Part shown: one piece after another, positions 1 to 8,287 of the stretch | How positions within the stretch are numbered: position 1 is the first letter of the stretch | Layout of the letters: every line of letters begins with the position of its first letter | Source of the DNA: QHVT01 sp036389275 | Lineage (GTDB): Bacteria > Acidobacteriota > Thermoanaerobaculia > Gp7-AA8 | Assembly (NCBI GenBank): GCA_036389275.1 | Contig: DASVQE010000081.1 | Coordinates: 1 to 64,000 of the forward strand | Length of the DNA stretch: 64,000 nt | Direction of reading: 5' to 3' | Made by a program: the position numbers and the translations under genes | Notes under the pieces: model-generated | What the model saw: only the letters and a program-made list of their open reading frames with translations | Databases searched by the model: none | What the model was told of the DNA's origin: nothing

Positions 1-10
1 TGCGACACGG

Positions 11-85
11 TGTCGCGGAGGCTAGGCCAACCAAATGGGGTCTGGGGCCCTCGGCCCCAGCCGCCGGAGGCCCCCGGTCGTTCCC
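11..85 (+). repeat. Dispersed structured intergenic repeat, copy 1
   Basis: This ~75 nt block recurs at 4455-4539 (inverted) and 4564-4648 (direct). It starts TGTCGCGGAGGCTAGGCCAA, contains a GC-rich hairpin (CTGGGGCC/GGCCCCAG) and ends CCCCCGGTCGTTCCC. It lies just downstream of pspC. Bases 2-16 form the odd palindrome GCGACACGGTGTCGC, so an inverted partner may begin beyond the left edge. I see no coding potential. It resembles a REP-like element, but no RAYT transposase is in the window. Confidence 0.75.
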
Positions 86-88
86 TGC

Positions 89-280
89 TCAGTACACAGG
101 CGACTTCGGCATCAGCAACCAGAGGATGAAGTAGGCGATCGTGCCGGGGAATGCGACCGACACGATGGAGATGATCACGTACAGCACGCGCACGACGGTC
201 GGGTCCCAGCCGAGCCATTCGGCGAGGCCGCCGCAGACGCCGGCGATGAGCTTCGATCGATTGGAACGGTAGAGCGGCAT
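89..280 (-). CDS. PspC domain protein (small membrane stress protein)
   Basis: A 63-residue protein that is essentially one PspC domain. The N-terminus has the family signature LIAGVCGGLAEWLG (about residues 11-24), and a hydrophobic helix follows at about 32-57. PspC proteins sit in the inner membrane and take part in phage-shock type envelope stress signalling; many bacteria carry stand-alone short versions like this one. The start is set by a GGAGGA ribosome site that overlaps the end of the upstream DNA ligase gene, and only one base separates the ligase stop from this ATG. The two genes are therefore very likely cotranscribed and translationally coupled. No other psp genes are nearby, so its exact role here is unknown. 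Confidence 0.9.
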   Translation of the reverse strand: MPLYRSNRSKLIAGVCGGLAEWLGWDPTVVRVLYVIISIVSVAFPGTIAYFILWLLMPKSPVY

Positions 281-281
281 G

Positions 282-1907
282 TCATTCCTCCTGGGCTTCC
301 CGCTTGAGCTGCCCTTCGTAGATACGGCGCACCTCGTCGATGGTTGAGATCTGCTCGACCGTCTTGTCGTCGCGGATGCGCACGATGCGCGGAAAGCGCA
401 GCGCGTAGCCGGCCTTGTGCCGTTTCGATTCCTGAATCCGGTCGAAAGCGATCTCGAGCACGACCGCCGGCGGAATCTTGTAGCGCCAGCCGTCCCACTC
501 GCCGATCGCTTTGAACTGCTCGGTCATCTGCGCGATCTCCACGTCTGTCAGGCCGCTGTACGCCTTGCCGATGTTCACGATCTCGCCGTCGCGAGAGACG
601 CCGAACGTCAGATCGGACAGCACGTGGCGCCGCTTGCCGTTGCCCCATTGCGCGTACGTCACCACGCAGTCGAGCGTGGCCAGCGCCTTCTTGTATTTGA
701 GCCACGACTTGCCGCGTCGTCCCGGCGTGTAGACCGAGCTCGGATCCTTGATCACCAGCCCTTCGTTTGCGCGGGCGCGCGCCGCGTCGAAGAGCGCGTC
801 GACGTGCGCGGCGTCGCGCACTGCGCTCTGATCGCCGCGGCGGATCGCGCCGTCGTGCACCACTTCGCGCATCTTCGCCAGCCGCTCGCGCAGCGGCGTC
901 TCGAACAGCACCTCGCCATCGAGATAGAGCAGGTCGAAGGCGAAGTAGACCACCGGCGCCTCTTCGAGCAGCTTCGGTGAAACGACGCGCCGGCCGAGTC
1001 GCTTCTGGATGATCGCGAATGGCAGGATGCGCTCGCGGAACGCGACGATCTCGCCGTCGAGAATCGCCGCGCGCCCGAGCCCGCGCGCCGCTTCGGCGAG
1101 CTCCGGGAAACGGTGCGTGACGTCATCGAGCGTGCGCGAGTAGATCCGCACTTCCGCATGTCCATCCGTGTGGATCTGCGCGCGGATGCCGTCGTACTTG
1201 TCGTCGGCGTACGCGCCGGCGCCGAGCGCCGCCACGATCTCGGCCGGATCTTCCTCCGGCTGCGCGAGCATGAACGCGAACGGATGAAAGAGCGACATCT
1301 TCGCCGTGCCGAGCGCGTCGCTCTTTGCCAGCAGAGCCGTCGCGCCGATGTCGCCGGTGAGCATGTTCGCCTGCCGCACCGCCGCCAGCGCTCGCCCGAA
1401 CGCCTTCGCGATCGAGGCCTCCACCAATCCTTCCACCAGACCGATGCGCAGCTCACTGGTCAAGATCTTGACGATGTAGCGAGCGCCCTGTGCGTCGACC
1501 TTGCCGAACAGCTCGACCAGCACGTTCTTCTTCTCGATCGCGCCGGATGTCGACGCCAGCCGATCAAAGTACTCGCCCACTTCCGTGAGCGTGAGATCGC
1601 GCGACGCATCATCGGCGAACGACTCCGCGATCGTGTCGCCCGGATCGGCGTATTTGGGCCACGGCGCCCACACCTCGTCGATTGTGCGGCCGGTCGCCTC
1701 CGCCACCGCCTCGCTGATGATCGCGCCGCCGACGCCGGTCACGCGCTGCTCGCGCCGCGCGAACGCGGAGCCGGAGAAAAAGACCGCCGCGCGCTCGAGC
1801 GAGGCATCGTCGAGCGTCACCAGAAAGGCGGCCAGGATGCGCTCCTTCTCGCTCTTCTTCGTGGTGGCGGCGATGGCGTTCGCGGTTCTTGAAAAGGCGG
1901 AAAGCAT
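282..1907 (-). CDS. ATP-dependent DNA ligase
   Basis: A 541-residue ATP-dependent DNA ligase. Residues 1 to about 190 match the N-terminal alpha-helical DNA-binding domain of this family. The adenylation domain follows with motif I DDKYDGIRA, whose Lys237 is the predicted AMP-accepting residue. An OB-fold domain occupies the C-terminus. Bacterial enzymes of this kind usually act in repair beside the NAD-dependent LigA. The start was placed at the ATG at 1907 rather than further upstream because longer frames run into the divergent mdh gene. The start lies 20 bp from the mdh ATG with the promoters overlapping. No nuclease or helicase partner of the Lhr-Lig type is adjacent. Family assignment is firm; the pathway is not. 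Confidence 0.93.
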   Translation of the reverse strand: MLSAFSRTANAIAATTKKSEKERILAAFLVTLDDASLERAAVFFSGSAFARREQRVTGVGGAIISEAVAEATGRTIDEVWAPWPKYADPGDTIAESFADDASRDLTLTEVGEYFDRLASTSGAIEKKNVLVELFGKVDAQGARYIVKILTSELRIGLVEGLVEASIAKAFGRALAAVRQANMLTGDIGATALLAKSDALGTAKMSLFHPFAFMLAQPEEDPAEIVAALGAGAYADDKYDGIRAQIHTDGHAEVRIYSRTLDDVTHRFPELAEAARGLGRAAILDGEIVAFRERILPFAIIQKRLGRRVVSPKLLEEAPVVYFAFDLLYLDGEVLFETPLRERLAKMREVVHDGAIRRGDQSAVRDAAHVDALFDAARARANEGLVIKDPSSVYTPGRRGKSWLKYKKALATLDCVVTYAQWGNGKRRHVLSDLTFGVSRDGEIVNIGKAYSGLTDVEIAQMTEQFKAIGEWDGWRYKIPPAVVLEIAFDRIQESKRHKAGYALRFPRIVRIRDDKTVEQISTIDEVRRIYEGQLKREAQEE

Positions 1908-1927
1908 CGGAGATAGAATCCGGCGCC
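1889..1927. promoter_or_regulatory. Compact bidirectional promoter between ligase and mdh
   Basis: For mdh there is a -35-like TTGAAA at 1889-1894 and a -10 TAGAAT at 1914-1919, with a 19 nt spacer. The -10 ends 8 nt before the mdh ATG, so transcription should begin at or next to the start codon (leaderless mRNA). The complementary strand reads TTCTAT at the same place, 5-6 nt before the ligase ATG, so the same bases may serve both genes. This is read from sequence only. Confidence 0.5.
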
Positions 1928-2857
1928 ATGAAAACGAAAGTGACCGTCGTTGGCGCCGGAAACGTCGGCGCGACTGTAGCCCAAGGCATCGCATTGAAGG
2001 AACTCGCGGACGTCGTCCTGGTCGACATCGTCGAAGGAGTGCCGCAGGGAAAGTCGCTCGACATGACGGAGACGGCGCCGGTCGAGAAGTACGACTCGAT
2101 CCTGCGCGGCACGAACAATTACGACGGCACCGAGGACTCCGACGTCGTGGTCATCACCGCCGGTCTGCCGCGCAAGCCGGGCATGAGCCGCGACGACCTG
2201 CTGTGGAAGAACGAGGAGATCGTCGGCGGCGTGACGAAGGAGATCGCGCGCCGCTCTCCGAACTGCATCATCATCGTCGTCTCGAATCCGCTCGACGCGA
2301 TGTGCGAAGTGGCGCGGCGCGTTTCCGGCTTTCCGCGCGAGCGCGTCCTCGGCATGGCCGGCGTGCTCGACTCCGCGCGCATGCGCGCCTTCATCGCCAT
2401 GGAGCTGAACGTCTCCGTCGAGAACACGCATGCCTTCGTCCTCGGCGGCCACGGCGACACGATGGTCCCGCTGCCGCGCTACTCGACCGTGGCCGGCATT
2501 CCGATCACGGAGCTCATCTCCGCCGAGCGCATCGCCGCGATCGTCGACCGCACGCGCAACGGCGGCGCGGAGATCGTGAATCTGCTCAAGACCTCCGCCT
2601 GGTACGCGCCGGGCGCCTCGACGGTGGAGATGGTCGAGGCCATCCTCAAGGACAAGCGGAAGATCCTTCCGTGCGCGGCGTTCCTGCAGGGCGAGTACGG
2701 CTACAACGATCTCTTCGTCGGCGTGCCGGTGAAGCTCGGGCGCAATGGTCTCGAGCAGATCATCGAGATCAAGCTCACCGACGAAGAGAACGCCGCGCTG
2801 CGCAAATCGGCCGATGCGGTGAAGGAGCTCGTCGACAAATTGAAGACGGGGGCGTGA
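1928..2857 (+). CDS. mdh: Malate dehydrogenase (LDH-like type)
   Basis: A 309-residue NAD-dependent malate dehydrogenase of the lactate-dehydrogenase-like branch, interconverting malate and oxaloacetate in the citric acid cycle. The Rossmann glycine motif VVGAGNVGATVA lies at residues 5-16. The mobile-loop segment GLPRKPGMSR carries the Arg expected for malate rather than lactate. The catalytic His lies in GGHGDTMVPL, and length is normal. The ATG at 1928 was chosen because the family begins directly before the dinucleotide fold and because a TAGAAT box ends 8 nt upstream. A promoter-like palindrome follows the gene. The neighbours (ligase, exonuclease) are not metabolically related. Confidence 0.96.
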   Translation: MKTKVTVVGAGNVGATVAQGIALKELADVVLVDIVEGVPQGKSLDMTETAPVEKYDSILRGTNNYDGTEDSDVVVITAGLPRKPGMSRDDLLWKNEEIVGGVTKEIARRSPNCIIIVVSNPLDAMCEVARRVSGFPRERVLGMAGVLDSARMRAFIAMELNVSVENTHAFVLGGHGDTMVPLPRYSTVAGIPITELISAERIAAIVDRTRNGGAEIVNLLKTSAWYAPGASTVEMVEAILKDKRKILPCAAFLQGEYGYNDLFVGVPVKLGRNGLEQIIEIKLTDEENAALRKSADAVKELVDKLKTGA

Positions 2858-2862
2858 GCGAA

Positions 2863-2881
2863 CTCGGTTAAAATAACCGAG
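2863..2881. promoter_or_regulatory. Palindrome overlapping the exonuclease -10 box
   Basis: A perfect 8-bp inverted repeat, CTCGGTTA / TAACCGAG with a 3 nt AAA centre, lies between mdh and the exonuclease gene. It contains the -10-like TAAAAT (2869-2874), which ends 11 nt before the ATG at 2886. It could be a repressor operator placed on the promoter, or a weak hairpin after mdh. The absence of a T-tract favours the operator reading. Confidence 0.4.
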
Positions 2882-2885
2882 GTCC

Positions 2886-3818
2886 ATGAAAAAACTCGTC
2901 ATCGACATCGAGACCGTCGGCACGCCGTGGGAAGAGCTCGATCCCTACGTTCGTGAGTACATGATCAAAGGCCTCTCCGAGGGCGACGCCGAAGAGGCGC
3001 GCCGCGCGGGCGGCCTCTCGCCGTTTCGCGGAAAGATCGTCGCCATCGGCGTGATCAACATCGAAGACGGCCGCTCCTGCGCGCTGTACGAGGTGCCGGG
3101 GCAGACGGACATCCGCACCGACAAAGTCGGGATGCGCACCTACATCTCCGGCACGGAGAAGCAGATCCTCGAGAAGTTCTGGGGCTTCTTCGAAAGCGAC
3201 TCGCGCTTCATCAGCTTCAACGGCCGGCAGTTCGACGGGCCGTTCCTGATGATCCGCTCGGCGATCAACGGCCTGGTGCCGAAGCGCGATCTGGTCGGCT
3301 ATCGCTACGGCTTCCATCCGAATTGCGACCTGCGCGAGGCGCTGAATTTCTTCGGCACCGTGAACGCGCGGCAGTTCAAATTCAACCTCGATCTCGCCTG
3401 CAAGGCCTTCGGGGTTGAGACGTCGAAGAGCGAAGGCGTGGACGGGCGCTCGGTGGAGACGTGGTATCGCGCCGGACGCCATCGCGAGATCGCCGACTAT
3501 TGCCTTGAAGACGTGCGCGCGACGGCGGAGCTGTACGAGAAGATCGCCTCGACGCTGTTGATTTTCAACGACGGCTTCAAGAGCGCCGAGGAGCGCGACC
3601 GCCGTGCGCGCATCGCCTCCGACGCGCTGGCGGCGGTGCAACTGCCGATCGCAAGCGAGAGCGCGTTCATGGAGTCGGTGACGCGCTCGTCGCTGGCGTT
3701 GCCGGCGGCGCTCGAAGCGAGCGCGGATGCCGACGCGGCGGTGGAGATGGTGAAGCATCAGGCCATGGTGCTCGAGAAGCTGGTGGGCGAGCGCGCGGAC
3801 GAGTTGACGGAGTTGTAG
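2886..3818 (+). CDS. Predicted 3'-5' exonuclease (PolB-like DnaQ fold)
   Basis: A 310-residue protein of the predicted 3'-5' exonuclease family related to the proofreading domain of DNA polymerase B. The DEDD acidic residues can be seen: the DIET motif at residues 7-10 (Asp7, Glu9), the middle motif SFNGRQFDGPFL, and the third motif YCLEDVRATAELY, where CLEDVRA supplies the last acidic residue. After about residue 220 the sequence becomes a low-complexity helical tail. The gene probably has its own leaderless transcript (see the palindromic promoter). A role in DNA repair is inferred from the fold; no polymerase gene is present. The secreted-protein gene at 3831 follows after 12 bp. Confidence 0.85.
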   Translation: MKKLVIDIETVGTPWEELDPYVREYMIKGLSEGDAEEARRAGGLSPFRGKIVAIGVINIEDGRSCALYEVPGQTDIRTDKVGMRTYISGTEKQILEKFWGFFESDSRFISFNGRQFDGPFLMIRSAINGLVPKRDLVGYRYGFHPNCDLREALNFFGTVNARQFKFNLDLACKAFGVETSKSEGVDGRSVETWYRAGRHREIADYCLEDVRATAELYEKIASTLLIFNDGFKSAEERDRRARIASDALAAVQLPIASESAFMESVTRSSLALPAALEASADADAAVEMVKHQAMVLEKLVGERADELTEL

Positions 3819-3830
3819 TACCTTCGCGTC

Positions 3831-4436
3831 ATGCGACGGTTCGCGCTGTTCGCTTTCCTCCTCGGCTCACTGATGACGCACGCGCAGTCGCGCATGGTGC
3901 ATCGCGCGCTCAACTTCTCCGCAATCGCGCCGCAGGGTTGGCGCTGGTCCGATGGTGATGCGCGCACGGCGGTGGTGCTCGGGCCGCGCGGCGAGCGGTT
4001 CCACGTGCTGGTGTCCGCGCCGTCGTCGGCCGCGCGCGCGGACGAGGCGCTGCTGCGCGATCTGCTGCCGTCGATCTCGCGCGCGGCAGCGGCAAGCGGC
4101 GAGCGGATCGTCGATTTCGTGCAGACGCGCGCCACCGCGCCGATCATGCCGAGCGTCCGCTACGCGTACACGCGCGTGGCCGCGAACGGTACGCGCACGT
4201 TCGTCGACGGCTACGTCGCCGCCGCGGGCGCGTTCTATTCGCTGGAGTACGCGTCGACGTCGCGCCAGTCGCTGCCGGAGTTCTGGTCGTTCGTGCAGTC
4301 GTTCCGCATCGCCGACAAGTTCGCCGCCCAACGTTCGGCGCGCGCGAGCGAGCTGCGCACGCTGCCGCAGTCCGCCTCACCGCGCGACGTGCTCGGCCGG
4401 CCGATCGCGCCGAACACCGGGCGCGGGCCTCGGTAA
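3831..4436 (+). CDS. Small secreted protein of unknown function
   Basis: A 201-residue protein with a clear signal peptide (hydrophobic residues about 4-17, cleavage probably after the Ala of THAQS). The mature part has a pattern seen in PsbP/DcrB-like lipid-surface folds: NFSAIAPQGWRW early, then a segment about SLEYAS and FWSFVQSFRI near residue 150. This similarity is from pattern only and is weak. The C-terminal ~35 residues are basic and probably disordered. The gene starts 12 bp after the exonuclease stop, with a possible -10 TAGTAC 9 nt before the ATG. It is followed by the inverted pair of structured repeats. Confidence 0.7.
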   Translation: MRRFALFAFLLGSLMTHAQSRMVHRALNFSAIAPQGWRWSDGDARTAVVLGPRGERFHVLVSAPSSAARADEALLRDLLPSISRAAAASGERIVDFVQTRATAPIMPSVRYAYTRVAANGTRTFVDGYVAAAGAFYSLEYASTSRQSLPEFWSFVQSFRIADKFAAQRSARASELRTLPQSASPRDVLGRPIAPNTGRGPR

Positions 4437-4454
4437 GCAGAATGCTCTGACGTC

Positions 4455-4539
4455 GGCAACGGATGGGGACGACCGGGGGGCCTCCGGCGGCTGGGGCCAC
4501 GGGCCCCAGACCCCATTTGTTGGCCTAGCCTCCGCGACA
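4455..4539 (-). repeat. Dispersed structured intergenic repeat, copy 2 (inverted)
   Basis: This is the reverse complement of the repeat seen at 11-85 and 4564-4648. It reads GGCAACGGATGGGGACGACC at its left end and CTAGCCTCCGCGACA at its right end. It pairs with copy 3 across a 24 nt spacer (4540-4563), so the two could fold into a very large cruciform or RNA hairpin between two convergent genes. The rest of the 4437-4666 gap holds nothing else recognisable. Confidence 0.8.
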
Positions 4540-4563
4540 CTGTGTGGCGAGCTTGGAAGGTAG

Positions 4564-4648
4564 TGTCGCGGAGGCTAGGCCAATCAACGGGGTCCGGGGC
4601 CTGTGGCCCCGGCCGCCGGAGGCCCCCGGTCGTTCCCCATCCGTTGCC
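4564..4648 (+). repeat. Dispersed structured intergenic repeat, copy 3
   Basis: Direct copy of the 11-85 repeat, with substitutions mostly paired so that the internal hairpin is kept (CCGGGGCC/GGCCCCGG here against CTGGGGCC/GGCCCCAG in copy 1). Compensatory change of this kind suggests that the folded form matters. It lies 18 bp beyond the end of the CHAT-protein gene and may also act in 3' end formation. Confidence 0.8.
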
Positions 4649-4666
4649 GAAGCCAAAGCGTGCTGC

Positions 4667-6796
4667 CTAGAACCGGCGGCCGATCACGACGAAGGCGGCC
4701 CAGTAGAACGGGTGGCGGCGGAGCATGTTGAGTTGGGCGGTGCGGAGTGCGGCGGCGGGTGAAGCGCCGCTGGCCACGGCGCGGTGGAAGTCGATCATCA
4801 GGGTGGCGGTGCTCGCGGAGTCGACATCCCACTGGCTCACCACCGCCTCCTCGGCGCCGGCGAGCAGCAGCGCCCACGGCATGCCGACGATTCCTTCGCC
4901 GGCGGCGGGTCGGCCGGCGGCGGTCTGGCAGGCGGAGAGGATGACCAGCGGTGCGCGGAGGCGGAGGCGGGCGAGCTCGCGTGCGGTGAGGCGGCCGCCG
5001 TAGAGCGCGAGGTACGACTGCATCGGATCGGCTTCGTCGTACGCGCCGTGCGCGGCGATGTGGATGATGTCGCTGCGCGCGGCGGCGTTGCGCACTGCCG
5101 CTTCGGAGGCGTTCGCGACGAGCGTCGCGCGCGTGCTGCCCCACACCTGGCCGATCGTCTCGATCTCGCGTTGCGCGCCCTCGAGACTCGCGGCGACGAA
5201 GACGTGCTCGTACGTGCGCGGCGTGGCGCGGGCGAGCAGCGCGAGCGACGGGGCGTAGGCCACGCTGCTGTGCTCGACGACGTAGCGGCCGTGCGCGTCG
5301 ACGAGCGCGTGGAACGGCACGCGCCAGAGCTCCTGATCGGGCACCACGATGATCCGTTGCCCGGCGTCGAGCGCGAGCGGCGCGAGGAGCAGCGCGTGCA
5401 GCGATGCCGCGGTGGCGCGGAAGCGGAGGTTGCGCTGCGCCAGCTCACGCGCGAGCTGCTCGATCAGCGCGGCGACGGATGCGCGCGACGCGTTGATGCG
5501 CACGCCGCGCACGCCGGAGCTGGTGCGGGTGAACGCGAAGAGCGCATCGCCCGACGCCGCGTACTCGACCAGCACCTCCCCTGCTTCCGGCTTGAACGCC
5601 GCGCGTGAAGGCGGCGCGACGTCGCGCAGCATGCGCGCTTTGGCGCGATCCGCGTACGCGAGCGCGGCGGCGGCGTCGTGCTGCGCGAGCGCGACTTCCA
5701 TCGCGGCGAGGTAGGGATCGGTCTCGCGCTCGAAGAAGCGTTGGCGCACCTCCACGTCTGCGGAGGCGCGCGTCCGTTGCCGCTCGATTGCGTCGATGGC
5801 CGCGTCGAGCTCGCGGCGCGCGGAGACGAGACGGCCGCGCTGGCGGTGGGCGTTGCCGGCGATGGCGTGCGCCTGAGCGATCGTGTCGGCGTCGCCGTCA
5901 CGCGCGGCCAGCTTCGCCAGTGCAACCGCATCGTCGAAGCGGTGCTGCCGCAGGCGCAGCTTCGCGCGGTAGGCGCGCGCGAGCGCCACGTGCGCGCGGT
6001 CGTGCAGCCGCGCGCCGAGCGACTCGCTGCGCGCGAAGGCCTGCTCCGCCGCCGCGAATGCGCCGCGCTCGAGGGCGAGGTCGCCTTCGCGCAGCAGGAT
6101 CGTGGCGCGTGCGCGCTCGTCGCCGCTGCGCCGCGCCGCCTCCGCGGCATCGCGCAGCACCGCCGTCGCGCGCGAAAGCTCGCCGCGCGCGCGATGCGCT
6201 TCCGACATCGCCAGCAGGATGCGCGCGCGCTGCGCGCCGCGGTCGTACGCGAGCGCCTTCTGAAAATGTGCGAGCGCCTGCGCCGGCTCGTGCTGGAGCA
6301 GTTTCACGAATCCGAGGTCGTGCTCGGCGGCGAGCGCGACGAGCGGCTCGCTGGAGAACGTCGCCGCGCGTGCGAACAGCTCCTCCGCCTCGCGCAGATC
6401 GCGTTCGTTCATGGCAATGATGCCGAGGTTCAGCAGCGCGCGCGGCGTGACCTCGACGGCCAGCGACTGCTGCAGGTGTGCGCGCGCATCGCTGGTGCGG
6501 TCGAGAAGCTCGTACTCGATCCGCGCCAACCCGACCAGCGTGCGCGCGCGAGTCGAATTGCGTTGCGCGAGCTCCACCGCCTCCGTGGCGTAGTCGAGGG
6601 CGAGGTCCGCATTGCCGCGCATGCGCGCCACGATGCCGAGGGCGTCGGCGGCGAGTGCGCGCTCATCGAGATCGTCGCAGGCGATCGCCTCCGACATCGC
6701 CGCGCGCGCGACCGACTCCGCCTCGTCGAGCTTCCACTCGTTCGTCAGGTCGACGGCGCGCTGCGCGAGCGTTGCGGCGAGGACGAGGGCGATCAC
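4667..6796 (-). CDS. TPR-CHAT protease-like protein
   Basis: A 709-residue protein with a hydrophobic N-terminus (about residues 1-14), a long array of tetratricopeptide-like helices (about 15-430) and a C-terminal CHAT domain. CHAT domains are caspase-like cysteine peptidases. The predicted His583 in HIAAHG and Cys623 in LSACQTA form the dyad, and the closing VVSQWDVD and FYWAAFVVIG segments fit the family. The start is a GTG at 6796 whose last two bases overlap the TGA of the anti-sigma gene, so the two are translationally coupled. Its place in a sigma / anti-sigma operon suggests a protease activated by, or acting on, that signalling pathway. The target is unknown. Confidence 0.88.
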   Translation of the reverse strand: MIALVLAATLAQRAVDLTNEWKLDEAESVARAAMSEAIACDDLDERALAADALGIVARMRGNADLALDYATEAVELAQRNSTRARTLVGLARIEYELLDRTSDARAHLQQSLAVEVTPRALLNLGIIAMNERDLREAEELFARAATFSSEPLVALAAEHDLGFVKLLQHEPAQALAHFQKALAYDRGAQRARILLAMSEAHRARGELSRATAVLRDAAEAARRSGDERARATILLREGDLALERGAFAAAEQAFARSESLGARLHDRAHVALARAYRAKLRLRQHRFDDAVALAKLAARDGDADTIAQAHAIAGNAHRQRGRLVSARRELDAAIDAIERQRTRASADVEVRQRFFERETDPYLAAMEVALAQHDAAAALAYADRAKARMLRDVAPPSRAAFKPEAGEVLVEYAASGDALFAFTRTSSGVRGVRINASRASVAALIEQLARELAQRNLRFRATAASLHALLLAPLALDAGQRIIVVPDQELWRVPFHALVDAHGRYVVEHSSVAYAPSLALLARATPRTYEHVFVAASLEGAQREIETIGQVWGSTRATLVANASEAAVRNAAARSDIIHIAAHGAYDEADPMQSYLALYGGRLTARELARLRLRAPLVILSACQTAAGRPAAGEGIVGMPWALLLAGAEEAVVSQWDVDSASTATLMIDFHRAVASGASPAAALRTAQLNMLRRHPFYWAAFVVIGRRF

Positions 6797-7596
6797 GACG
6801 CGTGCGCCTGCACGATGCGCAGCAGCCGCGCCGCCGCTTCCGCGTGCTCGCCTGCCGCCACGAGCCGCGTCAGCTCCCGTTCCGCCTCCGGCCACGCGCC
6901 CGCCTCCGCGTAGGCGATGGCCAGCTCGATGTTCGGCCGCGCTTCCGCCTCCAGCCGCGCGATCTTCGCGATCGCGGCCGGATCGGCGACGTGGAAGCGC
7001 GCCTCCGGAGCGGGCGGCTGCGGCGCCGTCGCGACGGCATCGTCGCGCTGCGCCGTCACCTGCCAGGTGTACGTGCGTCCTTCCGGAAGTGCGGCAGTCC
7101 ACACGTGCGTCGTGAGCCACGGGCTGGACGCCACCGGACGGAACGAGGCATCGAACACTTCGACGCGGTAGCGCGCTCCCGGCACCGGCGTCCAGGCGAA
7201 GCGCGGCGAGCCGCTGACCACGACGCTGCCCACCGGCTCGAGCGGCTCGAGCGTGCTCGCGCCGAGGCGCGTGCCGCGCATCGCGTGCGCCGTCGCCGCC
7301 AGCTCGCTCGCGATCGGCGGCAGGCGGAGGTCGTAGCGGAGGTAGGGATCGGGACGGCGCATCACGCCGAGCGTTGCCACGATGGCCAGTGCGGCCGCGG
7401 CGGCAAGCCACCACGGCCAGCGCGATGGGTTCGCCTCTTCGCGCAACGAGTCACGCAAAGCGAGCACGCGCGCATCATCGATCGACGCGATGCGGCAGCT
7501 CTCGCACTCCGCGAGATGCGCGTGCGCGGCAAACAGCTCGCTGCCGTTCGCGCGCCGCGAGCGCAGCCGCTCGATCTGTTCCGTCGTCAGATGCAT
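6793..7596 (-). CDS. Zinc-finger anti-sigma factor with FnIII-like domain
   Basis: A 267-residue membrane protein. The N-terminal zinc-finger anti-sigma motif appears as HAHLAECESC (about residues 24-33). One transmembrane helix lies at about 59-79. The extracytoplasmic part contains a fibronectin-III-like stretch (FAWTPVPGARYRVEVFD, then YTWQVTA) and a helical C-terminus. The expected role is to hold the ECF sigma factor encoded 34 bp upstream and release it on an envelope signal. The gene ends by overlapping the GTG of the CHAT gene by 4 bp. The FnIII-like outer domain is more elaborate than in most such anti-sigmas and may be the sensor. Confidence 0.85.
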   Translation of the reverse strand: MHLTTEQIERLRSRRANGSELFAAHAHLAECESCRIASIDDARVLALRDSLREEANPSRWPWWLAAAAALAIVATLGVMRRPDPYLRYDLRLPPIASELAATAHAMRGTRLGASTLEPLEPVGSVVVSGSPRFAWTPVPGARYRVEVFDASFRPVASSPWLTTHVWTAALPEGRTYTWQVTAQRDDAVATAPQPPAPEARFHVADPAAIAKIARLEAEARPNIELAIAYAEAGAWPEAERELTRLVAAGEHAEAAARLLRIVQAHAS

Positions 7597-7630
7597 CGCA
7601 TATCGGGAGACGCGCTCCGCGTGCCGCGGA

Positions 7631-8251
7631 TTACCACGCCGCCATTCTCCTTCCGAGGCGCTCGCGCGCCGACTTGCGCAGATTGATCACCTGTTGCCGC
7701 GTCGCGCCGAGGCGCGCGGCGATGCGGTGGTCGTCGAGCGGCAGCTCGTCCCAGAGCGCGAGCAGCTCGTCGCGCGTCATTCCCATCGACGCCGCCAACT
7801 CGTCGGGCGAGGCCACCGCGCTGATCACGAAGTGCGCGAGTGCGGTCTCGCCCGACTCGTCGCGCAGGTGCAGCAGCAGCGCGACGCGCTGGCGCGGCGG
7901 CAGCTCGCGGATCTCGCTCCAGAGCCGCGCGCAGATCTCGAGCGCTTCGACGCGCCGCGCCGCCGACGCATCAACAACACGCATCGCATCCGGCGCCGTC
8001 GCTTCGTCGTCGCGCGGCAGTCCGCGCTTGCGCACGTAGTCGTCGACGGCGTGATACGTGACCATGGCCACGTAGTCATCGAACTGCTCGATCGGCGCGG
8101 CGTCGCGATCGCCGAGGCGGCGCACGAGGCGCATCAGCACCTCGTTGTGCAGATCGTCGAAATCGTCGGGCGCGTACATGCCGCGGCGCCGCGCCAGGCA
8201 GCGTCGGATGACCGGCTCCGCGTCCGCGAGCAGATCGCGCATGCGCGCCAT
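7631..8251 (-). CDS. ECF-type RNA polymerase sigma factor
   Basis: A 206-residue sigma-70 family protein of the extracytoplasmic-function type. Region 2 includes YAPDDFDDLHNEVLMRLVRR near the N-terminus, and region 4 ends with DDHRIAARLGATRQQVINLR, a helix-turn-helix. A linker richer in acidic residues separates them. The start at 8251 (ATG) is the first that fits family length; 8242 is a possible alternative. The gene leads a three-gene minus-strand operon with the anti-sigma and CHAT genes. It is divergent from an Oar-like TonB receptor gene only 36 bp away, which is a plausible regulatory target. Confidence 0.88.
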   Translation of the reverse strand: MARMRDLLADAEPVIRRCLARRRGMYAPDDFDDLHNEVLMRLVRRLGDRDAAPIEQFDDYVAMVTYHAVDDYVRKRGLPRDDEATAPDAMRVVDASAARRVEALEICARLWSEIRELPPRQRVALLLHLRDESGETALAHFVISAVASPDELAASMGMTRDELLALWDELPLDDHRIAARLGATRQQVINLRKSARERLGRRMAAW

Positions 8252-8287
8252 GGTAATCAGGAGCGCAAACGTTCCGTCTCTCCGTAC

